The position numbers were made by a program, and so were the translations under genes. Below are positions 26,113 through 35,471 of a stretch of DNA of 64,000 bases, piece after piece (position 1 is the first letter of the stretch; each line of letters starts with the position of its first letter). The stretch lies in the NCBI GenBank assembly GCA_052116865.1, contig JBQKKG010000008.1, positions 110,795 to 174,794 on the forward strand. The letters run 5' to 3'. The notes beneath the pieces are model-generated. The model saw only the letters and a program-made list of their open reading frames with translations. It searched no databases and had not been told where the DNA came from. The stretch comes from CAUPWF01 sp963515125 (GTDB taxonomy: Bacteria; Bacillota; Clostridia; Lachnospirales; Lachnospiraceae).

Positions 26113-27018
26113 TTATTGTAAGTATTTTATAGCAAGTGCAATTAGGGATAAACAACGATTGAAAAGATAGTCGTAATAACGAACGTCTGTAATATCAATC
26201 TTATCAGTTTCATGATGGCGTATGCGATATTTATTTCCAATGCTTGTCAACATTTTAAATTCTTCATTAAACAAATCAACATAGTCGCTATTTCCACCTG
26301 CCATATCATTTACTATTTTTTCTGAAGAACGCCGCTTATCCAATGTTATATAGTAAGTTTTAAGGCGTTCTAACGCATCCCATATTTTCTCCACCGAATC
26401 TTGTCGTGCGGCAGGATTGGGAGTTTTATATAATGCAACGGCATCTTTCAACAGTTCTCTCGTACCTATTTCATTTACTGCCGCAAAATTATTTTCAATT
26501 TCTGATGTAAGTGGGCTGTTCTCAACAATTCTTTCTATGATTTTTTCATGCGTTAGTTCATAAAGTAATCCAGCTTCAGCAAATATTCCATTTATCGCTT
26601 CTTGGAAATCGTTGAATATATCAGAAGTATTAAGGCAGTCTATGGTTTGGTAGTTTCGGTATCTCTCATTATTCCATCGTTCGGAGATATCTTTAATATT
26701 TTGAGCAAAAAACTCAATAAAGTCTAAAAGTGCATACTGGTCATACTCATCATCATATCCCGGCACACAAATTCTCTCATACTCATTCCGAAAAAGAGAA
26801 GGAATTCTTATTTTAATCCTTGTCATAAATCCCTTTTCATCAAATGCAATATAGTCGCTATCTGTAAAGTCATGATGACAATTTTGAGTAAAAATATGTG
26901 TTAAGTTTTTTTGATATTTCATACAACAATCGTAAAGTAGTGAATACATATCTCTATTAACAGAATATGTCTTTTCCAGTGGTGCTCTTATGCCATGTCT
27001 TTCAGTATATAATTTCAT
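26113..27018 (-). CDS. AbiJ-NTD4-like / HEPN-like putative abortive infection protein
   Basis: 301 residues. The N-terminal half resembles the AbiJ N-terminal domain 4 pattern (LLDFIEFFAQNI, then a region ending in EAGLLYELTHEKIIERI). The C-terminal region has NKYRIRHHETDKIDI and YDYLFNRCLSLIALAI, a pattern seen in putative phage-defence proteins and compatible with a HEPN-type RNase fold. It is an accessory gene placed between the small membrane protein and the relaxase, with AAGGAGATGG before its start. AT-rich relative to its neighbours. The defence role is inferred from family and context. Confidence 0.6.
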   Translation of the reverse strand: MKLYTERHGIRAPLEKTYSVNRDMYSLLYDCCMKYQKNLTHIFTQNCHHDFTDSDYIAFDEKGFMTRIKIRIPSLFRNEYERICVPGYDDEYDQYALLDFIEFFAQNIKDISERWNNERYRNYQTIDCLNTSDIFNDFQEAINGIFAEAGLLYELTHEKIIERIVENSPLTSEIENNFAAVNEIGTRELLKDAVALYKTPNPAARQDSVEKIWDALERLKTYYITLDKRRSSEKIVNDMAGGNSDYVDLFNEEFKMLTSIGNKYRIRHHETDKIDITDVRYYDYLFNRCLSLIALAIKYLQ

Positions 27019-27113
27019 AAGCCATCTCCTTGAACTTTAATTTATGTTTCTAAATTATATCACTTATTTCCGACAAATTCATCAACAGCTTTTAAACGAA
27101 AAAAGCAGAAGTA

Positions 27114-27168
27114 CCACCATAAAGCAAGGGTCGAGATAAACGGCTTCGCCGCCCTTGCTTTATGGTGG
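27114..27168. repeat. Perfect 17-base inverted repeat with 21-base loop
   Basis: CCACCATAAAGCAAGGG and CCCTTGCTTTATGGTGG flank a loop that itself contains GGCTTCGCC. The repeat lies between the accessory gene at 26113 and the small membrane protein gene. It could be a terminator, an insertion scar or a protein-binding site of the transfer region. Confidence 0.6.
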
Positions 27169-27235
27169 CACTCCTACTATGCGGCAATTAAGGGCGATAG
27201 CACACAAATGCTACCGCCCCTCACCATTTCTAAGG

Positions 27236-27517
27236 CTAAAGACCTTTCAACCAGTCATTGAAGTATTCCACTCTCGCTATAATCCATGCTCCCATCATGG
27301 GCAAGCCCCACGGACTGATGAGATAGCCTGCGATAAAGGCAGGTATTGCCTGTGAAAAGCTTGCCACGATAATCGTGCCGATACCGAGGGCAAACAGGAC
27401 AAAGGACAGAACACCTAAAAGCCCACCTCCGAACACAAGTACAAACTTTGATATTCCAAGCAGGATATTCAGTGCCAAAGTGATTGGCAGCAACACGATT
27501 TTAAGTAATATTTTCAT
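27236..27517 (-). CDS. CD1845-like small membrane protein
   Basis: 93 residues with ATG 27517 behind GGAGGGG. Two or three hydrophobic segments are followed by the conserved YLISPWGLPMMGAWIIARVE and a short basic end. Similar proteins of unknown role lie between mobC and the relaxase in Tn1549-type elements, so it is probably a backbone gene. Confidence 0.75.
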   Translation of the reverse strand: MKILLKIVLLPITLALNILLGISKFVLVFGGGLLGVLSFVLFALGIGTIIVASFSQAIPAFIAGYLISPWGLPMMGAWIIARVEYFNDWLKGL

Positions 27518-27585
27518 AAGCACCCCTCCATATCTCTTGTGTATTTATCGTAGCAGAAGAAAGGGAGAGTGTCTATCTTGTCATA

Positions 27586-27921
27586 TCAAATCGCCGCCAA
27601 TCTGAGCATGATTTCCTCGGCGGCACTCCAAAGCCTGTCATAGCTTTTTCGCAAATTCTCGATGTCCTCACTGTAAATACTGCCTGTTTCATGCACCCGT
27701 TTGGTAAGCTGATTAAGGCTGTTGCTCGTCACTCTCAGCACTCTGACAAGCTCCCTCACATCGGCGGTATCAAGGTGAATGATAAGCCCGTCAATCGCCA
27801 TTTTGCGTAGGTAGGCTTCGGTGTTTTTTGTGCCAAGCTCCTGCATTTTCTGCTCAATCAGCTCTTTTTCCTGTTCGGTTACTCTAAGCTGAATACGGAT
27901 ATTTCTCTGTCTGTTCGCCAT
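27586..27921 (-). CDS. mobC: MobC relaxosome protein
   Basis: 111 residues. The N-terminal ribbon-helix-helix-like part (NIRIQLRVTEQEKELIEQKM) and the central SNSLNQLTKRVHETGSIY motif match plasmid/ICE MobC proteins, which help the relaxase open oriT. The ATG at 27921 overlaps the TGA of the giant upstream gene (TGATGG), indicating translational coupling. An in-frame GTG three bases earlier is possible. Confidence 0.88.
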   Translation of the reverse strand: MANRQRNIRIQLRVTEQEKELIEQKMQELGTKNTEAYLRKMAIDGLIIHLDTADVRELVRVLRVTSNSLNQLTKRVHETGSIYSEDIENLRKSYDRLWSAAEEIMLRLAAI

Positions 27922-30900
27922 CACCGTTCCTCTCTTTCTGCCTTAGATTTTTTAGGTGTTGTTGTGGATTTTGGGGTCTGCTGCTTTAAGCTCTCCAGTA
28001 TGGACGGTCGAGCCTGTTTGGATACCATTGCCGTATCCCTCAAGGGGGCAGAACGCATGGCACTCATGTTAAGCTCTTTGTCGAGAACAGCAAGCCGAGC
28101 TGTCTTTTCCTTTAGCTCCTGTTCCTGCATAAACGGTTTTTGTACCTCAAGCTTTGCCGCCGCCTGCTGATTATAGAGGTTTTCAAGCTCCTTTTGTACC
28201 GACTGTAACCGTTGCGGCATATTGTTTAGAGCATTGTCGATACGGGTGAGATTACCCCTTGCATCAAGCCCGAGCTTTGTGGTATGGCTCATTGCCCCTT
28301 TCAGCGTAAGAGTGTGTTCGTTGCCAAAAGCGGCATAGCTTAAATACATGGTGAAGCCTTTGTAACTGCCGATTTCTATGGGGTCGCTGTTTTTCACTTC
28401 CTTGCAGGCTTCGAGAATTGCCGCCCCTGCATTGTCCTTATCGATGAGGGTATCGCCCTTGATAGTGATTTTAAAGTCATCTTTGAGAAGCTCACCTTGC
28501 GGCACTTTTGGGGTATGCTCTGTCAGTGTTACAATATCCTGTTCAAAGCCTTTAATATAGCCATTATGCCTTTCAATACTTTCGGGGAAATGCTTTAACA
28601 GATTATCTTCCAAGCGGTATTTTGTGCTTTGGTGGCTGGCTTTTAATAGCTTCAGCTTTGCGACTTCAATATCCAAGTCCATCTTTTCCTTTATCAAGGG
28701 ATTTCCTGCACACAGAGCCTTGATTTCCGCATAAGAAAGGGCGGCTTCGTCTATATCCTCACAGGAACGGACAGGAGATTTTGAGGTCATTATCTGACTG
28801 ATGAATTTTTGCTTGTTTTCTACCGTCTGCCAAAGGTAGGCATCAAAGGTATCCTCTGTCACATAGCGGAAGATTTTTACTTGCTCATTGCTGTTTCCTT
28901 GACGGATAATTCTGCCGGAGCGTTGGGTTAAATCCCCCGGACGCCACGGACAATCAAGGTCATGGAGAGCCACAAGACGGTCTTGCACATTCATGCCTGC
29001 ACCGCATTTTGCGGTACTGCCAAGCAGAACACGGACATCACCGTTACGCATCTTTGCAAACAGTTCTTTTTTTCGTGTATCGGTATTGGCTTCATGGATA
29101 AAGGCTACCTCGGCGGCAGGCACACCCTTTGCGATGAGCTTCTCCCGTATATCCTCATAAATGCTAAACTGTGCCTGTGGAGCTGTCACATCATCGGGGA
29201 GAGCATCTTCAAGGGCATGGAGTTCCACACCGTTGATTGCACCGCTGCCTGCCTTTGCCACCTTATCGGCTTGCGGTCTGCCTTTCGGAGTAGAGAGGTC
29301 ACAGAACAGTAGTTGTGTCAGCTTATCGTCCTTTCCGTCCTCCCATATACGCAGGATATTGTTTACACAGGTGTTTACCTTACTGCCCTTATCATCGGGC
29401 AGCAAGGGATTAATCACTCGTTGGTCAAGCCCTAATTTTCGCCCGTCTGAGGTCACTTTCAGCATATTGTCAATAGAGGGGTCTATGCGGTCATTGTGTA
29501 TTTTGGCAGCTCGTTCCGAAAGCTCCTGTACCAATTCCTGCTGTATTTCTGTGGGCTTTGCAACTACCGTTTCATAGATAACCTCGGGAGTTGGCAAGTT
29601 CAGCTCATCGGCGGTCTTGATGTCGGCAACTTCCTTGAACATGGACATCAGCTCGGGCAGATTGAAAAACCGTGAAAACCTTGTACGGGGGCGGTAGCCC
29701 TTGCCCTCGGGCGCGAGCTCATTTTGTGTGACGGTTTCTCCAAAGATAGAAGCCCAAGCATCAAAGTGGAGAAGTCCTTTTTCTCTAAGACTGTCATACT
29801 GCAAATACCGCTGCATGGTGTATAGCTCCACCATTGAATTGCTCACGGGAGTTCCTGTGGCAAATACCGTGCCTTTGCCCCCTGTCAGCTCGTCCATGTA
29901 TCGGCACTTTAGAAACATATCGCTTGATTTTTGAGCATCGGAGGTAGAAAGACCTGCCACATTTCGCATTTTGGTAAATGTAAAGAGGTTTTTGTAGCTG
30001 TGGGCTTCGTCTACATAGAGCCTGTCTATACCTAACTGCTCAAAGGTAACAACGCTGTCTTTGCGTTCTCTCGCCTCAAGCTTTTTCAGCCTTTCAATCA
30101 ACCCTTTTTTGGTGCGTTCAAACTGCTTGACGGTAAAGCCCTCGCCGCCGCTTGATTTTACTTCTCGTATGCCTTGCTCAATCTCGTCAATCTGCTCTCG
30201 GAGCAAGCGTTCCTGTCGTTCAAGAGAAACAGGGATACGCTCAAACTGGCTGTGACCGATAATGACCGCATCGTATTCGCCTGTGGCAATCCTCGCACAA
30301 AACTTTTTGCGGTTTTTCGTTTCAAAGTCTTTCTTTGTGGCAACAAGGATATTTGCCGCAGGATACAGTCTTAAAAACTCGCTTGCCCACTGCTCGGTAA
30401 GGTGGTTTGGCACGGCAAAGAGTGGTTTTTGACAAAGCCCAAGCCGCTTGCTTTCCATTGCCCCTGCAATCATTTCAAAGGTCTTGCCTGCACCTACTTC
30501 GTGTGCAAGCAGGGTGTTGTTGCCGTAGAGAATGTGGGCAATGGCATTGATTTGATGTTCTCGGAGCTTTATTTGTGGGTTCATGCCCACGAAATTGATA
30601 TGACTGCCATCGTATTCACGGGGTCTTACAGAGTTAAAACGCTCATTGTAGAGCTTGACAAGGGTCTGCCGCCTATCTGCATCTCGGAATATCCAGTCCT
30701 TAAATCCGTCCTTGATAAGCTGTTGTTTTTGCTGTGCCGCTTCGGTTTCTTTTATATTGAGAACACGGATTTCCTTTCCGTCCGGCTCTGTTTTAGTATC
30801 GTAGATATGTACATCACGCAGATTTAGGGTGTCCTCAAATATCTTGTAGGCATTGGCTCGGGCAGTACCGTAGGTGGCATAGGCGGCAACATCATCATAG

Positions 30901-33900
30901 CTGATGGAGTTTTTGGCTGTTACGCTCCATTCAGCGGTGAAGTTGGAGTAATTAACCTTGATATTGCCTTGGTTGCGGTATGGGGTATCAAAGAGTTCAT
31001 ACATAAACTCTTGCATATACTCTTTGTCAATCCATGTGCTGCCAATTCGCACCTCAATTTCGCTTGCATCTAAGTCTTTGGGCTGTGCCATTTCAAGGGC
31101 TTCTACATTGACCTTGTATTCCACAGAAGTTCGGGCGGCAAGCTCGGCGATACGCAGCTTTTCACGCACATTCCCCGACAAATACTCATCAGCGGTGACA
31201 TAGTGGGGCGGTGCATCGGTATTGTACAGCTCGGGAATACGGAAGATAATACCTTTAAGCTGTGTTGCAATTTTTTGCTCGGAAAGCCCTGTCAGCTCTG
31301 CCATAAAGGACATATCTACCTTTGCTTTTTCGGCAATGGAAACAGCGAGAGCTTCAGAGGGAGTATCCACGCTTGTAATTTTAGCGGATTTCTTAATCGT
31401 CCGTTTGGTGAACATATCCGCTTTGGCTTTGAGATTGCCTTCCTCGTCCACATCTTCAAGAGAGCAAAGGAGGTAGTAGGAATTGTCCTCACTAAAGGCA
31501 ATAGAATTGCCACGGCTGTTAATCAGCCCATATTTTGATGTAAAGCTGTCATAGAGCTGATTTAACTTGACCTGTTCGGCTTTGATAACTTCATCGCTAA
31601 AGTCCTCAAGCTGATAATAGATAAGGTCTTGCACACACTCACGCAGCTCCACAAGCCCTGTAATGCGTTCCTTTGCGGTTTGGTTTAAGGCAGGCTTTAC
31701 CATGCGTGAGTTTTCACGGAAGTAAACCTCACCGTCCACAAGGGCATAGGTGTGGTTTTTCACATTGGGGTCGGCAGGGATAGACACTTGCTCCGATATT
31801 TCTAAGTCGGGCAGATCCGCTTCGCTGATTTCGCCCTCCACATTTAAGACAGCCGCCCTTAACTGCTCAGAGAGGTCAGCTCCCTCTATGTGAACACAGG
31901 CACTTTCTTCCCCAAACTGACCGCTTACCATTTCCATGTTGCCGAGTATCATTTCGGGGTGGTCTGCAAAGTAGCTGTTTAGGGTAATGTCATTTTCATT
32001 GTAACCGAGGTGTATCCAATCCCAATCCACATCAATCGGTCTGTCACGCTTTTGCAGGAAGATAATATCACTGGTGACTTCCGTTCCTGCATTTTTGGCA
32101 AACGCATTGTTTGGCAGTCTGATTGCTCCAAGCAGTTCAGCCCTCTGTGCAAGGTATCGTCTGACCTCGGGGTTTTTCTTGTCCATTGTTCCCTTAGAGG
32201 TGACAAAGGCAACGATACCGCCGGGGCGGACTTTATCCAACGCTTTGGCGAAAAAGTGGTCGTGAATGAGGAAGTTTTGGCTGTCATAGCGTTTCTCGGT
32301 GAGCTTGTAGTTGCCAAAGGGTACATTGCCGATGGCAAGGTCGAAAAAGCTGTCGGGCAGCTCTGTTTTCTCAAAGCCTGTTATAGCAATATTGGCAGAG
32401 GGGTAAAGCTGCTTTGCAATCCTGCCTGTGATACTGTCAAGCTCCACACCATAGAGGTTAGAGCCTTGCATACTGTCGGGCAGCATACCGAAAAAGTTAC
32501 CTGTGCCGCAGGCAGGCTCTAAGATGTTTCCGCTTTTAAAGCCCATTTGACCCACTGCATCGTAAATTGCCTTGATGACCGTTGGAGAGGTGTAGTGAGC
32601 GTTCAGCGTACTGGCTCTTGCCATGTCGTACTCGTCCTCGGTCAAAAGGTCTTTAAGCTGTAAATATTCGTTATGCCAGTTGTCTTTGCTTTTATCAAAG
32701 ACTTCGGGTAAACCGCCCCAACCGACATACTGAGATAGGGTTTCCTGTTCCTCTTTGGTAGCAGGACGGTTTTCACGCTCAATGGTCTGCAAGGCTGTGA
32801 TAGCGGCAACATTACGCTGATATTTTTCACGCTTGCTGCCCTCGCCTAAATGGGTATAAGTAATGCGGAAGTCGTCGGCTTTTTCCTGCACAGATTGGGT
32901 TTGTAGGTAACGCTCCAAAAGCTGTAGAAAGCTCTCCCGGCTTTCTGCTCTCAGCACAGGATAAAGCAAAGAGAGGTCACGCAGGGTAACATGATAATCA
33001 GTAATTTTCTCAATCAAAAAAGGCGTACCGTTTTCAAGATAGACGGTATCGCCTTTAGCGTAAGGGATAGGGGCAGTTTCAATTTGTGTTTCTCCGGCAG
33101 GGATAATCTGTTGAACAACCGCCAACATGGTTTTGTATTCCTCGGGAGTAAGCACATCATCGGCTTTGATGTTATTGGATTTGTTACCATAGGTGTCGGG
33201 GATAATAAATCTGTTCCAGTTGTTACCGTCCGTTTCAAACAATAACCGCTGTTGGCTGTCCTTATTTGGAACAAGCCCTTTTTCTGCAAAACGCTCCCAT
33301 ATTTCCTGTGTGGCATTGACCTCAACCGTTGCTAAATAGCTGCCCTTTTTCGCTTGAAAAAGGTCGGTGTTTTCAGCATCGTACATTTCTAAGGTCAGCT
33401 CTGCCGTGCTTTGCTCGGCAGAATGGCCAACCTCATCACTTGGGGTAAAAGCTCCTTCAGCTACAAGCTGTCCGATATACCTTTGCACCTTTGCCCACGG
33501 GAGTTCAAAGGATAAATCGCCTTTGGTAACGGTAAAGGCAGAGAGATTACCGCCAAACTCATTTTTCAGCCACTCGGCTGTACCACGCTCACGGCTGTGG
33601 TCTTGCATATAGGCAAGCATTCGGGTCTTGCTGTCCTCATCACCGTTCCATGCTTGCAATGCACTCTCAATATCGGCATTGGTAATTTCCGCAGGAATGA
33701 TAGAGGGAGCTGCCTGCACAGGTGCATTTGCTTGTAATTCTGATGTTGGTGGAGTTGCAACATTTTCAAGTCCAACAGTAGCCAGTTGCTGTTCCTCATA
33801 TTGTGCTTTTTCCTCGGCGGTCAAATATCTGTTTGCGGCTACTAAGGCACGGAGATGTTTTTCTATTTCTGTCCATTTAAGTGTGCTTTTTTTGTCTGTA

Positions 33901-35318
33901 TCATAGTGGTTTATCATCATGCCTTTCGAGGGCTGATAGTCAATAAACCCTCTTGAGCCATCTTCAAAAGTATGACTGTGTCCGTACCACCCAAACTCAT
34001 CTTTTATGAAGTCACCCGCCGCTTTTTCGTTGGGGTTTTTCTTGTAAAAGTCATAGACACGAAATTTGCCGCCCTGAGTGCCTGTGCCACGCTGTAACTC
34101 ATATTCAATTTCACTGTGAGAAATAGAAAAAGCGGACTGACCTTGCGTTTTTACACGCTCCTGTCTGTCCGCTATCTGCTGTATTTGTTCTTGCTCTGAG
34201 GGGAATAAGGTTAGCTGTAAATAAGTTCCGTCAGTATCATTTCTTCCGCTTGGGCTTTGAGGTTGTTCATATGTCCTACCCACTCCATCTGCTGTGTCAT
34301 CTTGTCGGGCGGTGTCTGTACTTTCTGCAAGTCTGCCATTATCTGCTCCAGTCGGCGGTTGGCTGTTTGGTCGATTTCTAATAGATGAGCTTGCAGCTTC
34401 TCGCTCAATAACAGGTGGTTGAACAGAGCTTTGCGGTGTTCCTCCAGATAGGTTTTCCTCATTATGCCGTACTTCTCGAGCGGCTGTGTCGGCTGTTCTG
34501 TCAGTGTGATGTCGGGTATCAGATAATCCCCGTTCCTGCTGTAAGTTAGATTGTTCATGTTTGTTGCTCCTTTCACGCTCTGTTTTGATGATAGTAAGTG
34601 ATATTTGTCTGAATACCTGTTCGCTTTGCTCACTGACTGCCGTACCCAAGAGGCTGACAGCAGCAGAGGTATTAAAGTCGAAGATTGGGAGAAAGTCCTC
34701 ATGCTCAAAGTAGCTTTCCGTATCAAGCCCACACCGTTTCATTAAGGTGTAGGCAATGCTTACGGTGGCGGAATTTTCAAAGGCGATACGAAGATTATCC
34801 TCGTCATAGTCCTCTAAAAAGCTGTTTTCCGCAAAGTAGGGTATTTCCTCTTTGTGATTATCATAATACTCTTTTGCCAAGTCATTGGCAATGTTGTAAA
34901 ATCCGTCTGTGAGGTTATCGCTGTACACACCGAATTTATCCTCGAGCATTTCTAAAATCGGCTGTTCATGGTGTTCCCCCATTTCCCAAAGAAAAGGGCG
35001 GCGAGAGTTTTCTCGGCCGCCCGTATCGGAAACATCAAATACATATTTCAGTTTTGGGGTTTCGCCTGTGGGGTCAAGCAGGGCAATGCCCGTAGAGCCA
35101 CGGCGAACAAATCTCCCCATTTTGTTGTTCCAAAGCTCATAATCGGCACAAGCCGTTGCATCGGGTCTTTGTGCGTAAATCATAAGCTGCTCATGGTAAG
35201 GGTACTTATACAGCCGTCCTACGGTGGAAAGAAACCCTGTCCAGTTTGCAAGGCTGCTTGTTAAGCGAGTGGCGGTATCCTCTGCAAGCTGTGCAAAGGC
35301 TTGTGGTTTTGTTGGCAT
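27921..35318 (-). CDS. Giant N6-methyltransferase-like / SNF2-type helicase protein of the element
   Basis: 2465 residues starting at ATG 35318 behind AGGAGG. An N-terminal ArdC/LtrC-like part (LSSLANWTGFLSTVGRLYKY) is followed by low-complexity linkers, an adenine methyltransferase-like fold with the SAM motif ILEPACGTGNFFGM and GNVPFGNY in place of NPPY, then a superfamily 2 helicase with Walker A (LLAHEVGAGKTFEMIAG), DEAHSYKN and the late arginine-finger region LTQRSGRIIRQGN. Such proteins are a constant part of Tn1549-type elements; antirestriction or DNA processing roles are proposed but unproven. It contains tnpV in another frame and is coupled to mobC. Confidence 0.9.
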   Translation of the reverse strand: MPTKPQAFAQLAEDTATRLTSSLANWTGFLSTVGRLYKYPYHEQLMIYAQRPDATACADYELWNNKMGRFVRRGSTGIALLDPTGETPKLKYVFDVSDTGGRENSRRPFLWEMGEHHEQPILEMLEDKFGVYSDNLTDGFYNIANDLAKEYYDNHKEEIPYFAENSFLEDYDEDNLRIAFENSATVSIAYTLMKRCGLDTESYFEHEDFLPIFDFNTSAAVSLLGTAVSEQSEQVFRQISLTIIKTERERSNKHEQSNLQQERGLSDTRHHTDRTADTAAREVRHNEENLSGGTPQSSVQPPVIEREAASSSIRNRPNSQPPTGADNGRLAESTDTARQDDTADGVGRTYEQPQSPSGRNDTDGTYLQLTLFPSEQEQIQQIADRQERVKTQGQSAFSISHSEIEYELQRGTGTQGGKFRVYDFYKKNPNEKAAGDFIKDEFGWYGHSHTFEDGSRGFIDYQPSKGMMINHYDTDKKSTLKWTEIEKHLRALVAANRYLTAEEKAQYEEQQLATVGLENVATPPTSELQANAPVQAAPSIIPAEITNADIESALQAWNGDEDSKTRMLAYMQDHSRERGTAEWLKNEFGGNLSAFTVTKGDLSFELPWAKVQRYIGQLVAEGAFTPSDEVGHSAEQSTAELTLEMYDAENTDLFQAKKGSYLATVEVNATQEIWERFAEKGLVPNKDSQQRLLFETDGNNWNRFIIPDTYGNKSNNIKADDVLTPEEYKTMLAVVQQIIPAGETQIETAPIPYAKGDTVYLENGTPFLIEKITDYHVTLRDLSLLYPVLRAESRESFLQLLERYLQTQSVQEKADDFRITYTHLGEGSKREKYQRNVAAITALQTIERENRPATKEEQETLSQYVGWGGLPEVFDKSKDNWHNEYLQLKDLLTEDEYDMARASTLNAHYTSPTVIKAIYDAVGQMGFKSGNILEPACGTGNFFGMLPDSMQGSNLYGVELDSITGRIAKQLYPSANIAITGFEKTELPDSFFDLAIGNVPFGNYKLTEKRYDSQNFLIHDHFFAKALDKVRPGGIVAFVTSKGTMDKKNPEVRRYLAQRAELLGAIRLPNNAFAKNAGTEVTSDIIFLQKRDRPIDVDWDWIHLGYNENDITLNSYFADHPEMILGNMEMVSGQFGEESACVHIEGADLSEQLRAAVLNVEGEISEADLPDLEISEQVSIPADPNVKNHTYALVDGEVYFRENSRMVKPALNQTAKERITGLVELRECVQDLIYYQLEDFSDEVIKAEQVKLNQLYDSFTSKYGLINSRGNSIAFSEDNSYYLLCSLEDVDEEGNLKAKADMFTKRTIKKSAKITSVDTPSEALAVSIAEKAKVDMSFMAELTGLSEQKIATQLKGIIFRIPELYNTDAPPHYVTADEYLSGNVREKLRIAELAARTSVEYKVNVEALEMAQPKDLDASEIEVRIGSTWIDKEYMQEFMYELFDTPYRNQGNIKVNYSNFTAEWSVTAKNSISYDDVAAYATYGTARANAYKIFEDTLNLRDVHIYDTKTEPDGKEIRVLNIKETEAAQQKQQLIKDGFKDWIFRDADRRQTLVKLYNERFNSVRPREYDGSHINFVGMNPQIKLREHQINAIAHILYGNNTLLAHEVGAGKTFEMIAGAMESKRLGLCQKPLFAVPNHLTEQWASEFLRLYPAANILVATKKDFETKNRKKFCARIATGEYDAVIIGHSQFERIPVSLERQERLLREQIDEIEQGIREVKSSGGEGFTVKQFERTKKGLIERLKKLEARERKDSVVTFEQLGIDRLYVDEAHSYKNLFTFTKMRNVAGLSTSDAQKSSDMFLKCRYMDELTGGKGTVFATGTPVSNSMVELYTMQRYLQYDSLREKGLLHFDAWASIFGETVTQNELAPEGKGYRPRTRFSRFFNLPELMSMFKEVADIKTADELNLPTPEVIYETVVAKPTEIQQELVQELSERAAKIHNDRIDPSIDNMLKVTSDGRKLGLDQRVINPLLPDDKGSKVNTCVNNILRIWEDGKDDKLTQLLFCDLSTPKGRPQADKVAKAGSGAINGVELHALEDALPDDVTAPQAQFSIYEDIREKLIAKGVPAAEVAFIHEANTDTRKKELFAKMRNGDVRVLLGSTAKCGAGMNVQDRLVALHDLDCPWRPGDLTQRSGRIIRQGNSNEQVKIFRYVTEDTFDAYLWQTVENKQKFISQIMTSKSPVRSCEDIDEAALSYAEIKALCAGNPLIKEKMDLDIEVAKLKLLKASHQSTKYRLEDNLLKHFPESIERHNGYIKGFEQDIVTLTEHTPKVPQGELLKDDFKITIKGDTLIDKDNAGAAILEACKEVKNSDPIEIGSYKGFTMYLSYAAFGNEHTLTLKGAMSHTTKLGLDARGNLTRIDNALNNMPQRLQSVQKELENLYNQQAAAKLEVQKPFMQEQELKEKTARLAVLDKELNMSAMRSAPLRDTAMVSKQARPSILESLKQQTPKSTTTPKKSKAEREER
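34211..34558 (-). CDS. tnpV: TnpV family protein, nested in another frame of the giant gene
   Basis: 115 residues beginning MNNLTYSRNGDYLIPDI at an ATG preceded by AAAGGAGCAACAAAC. The family stretch LEKYGIMRKTYLEEHRKAL and the ending AEEMILTELIYS are typical of transposon-encoded TnpV. The gene lies wholly inside the low-complexity linker of the giant gene on the same strand but in a different frame. The linker composition there (Gln, Asn, Ser, Arg) probably reflects the constraint of the nested gene. Function unknown. Confidence 0.8.
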   Translation of the reverse strand: MNNLTYSRNGDYLIPDITLTEQPTQPLEKYGIMRKTYLEEHRKALFNHLLLSEKLQAHLLEIDQTANRRLEQIMADLQKVQTPPDKMTQQMEWVGHMNNLKAQAEEMILTELIYS

Positions 35319-35471
35319 AAAAATCCTCCTTTTTAAGATAAATTGATTAAGATGAGCAAGATTTTGTTTGCAAAAACCTCGTTGAAAATTTATCATAGGC
35401 ACTATATAATTATTTTGATGAACTCAATAGTAGCATAGATGTAGCTGTGCAAAATATAACGGAGGTGCATG

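Noticed and set aside
32010..32522. Long plus-strand open frames opposite the giant methylase/helicase gene (for example 32010-32522)
   Set aside because: They lie antisense to a well-supported coding region, have no ribosome binding sites and no recognisable motifs. They are shadows of the GC-rich codon pattern.
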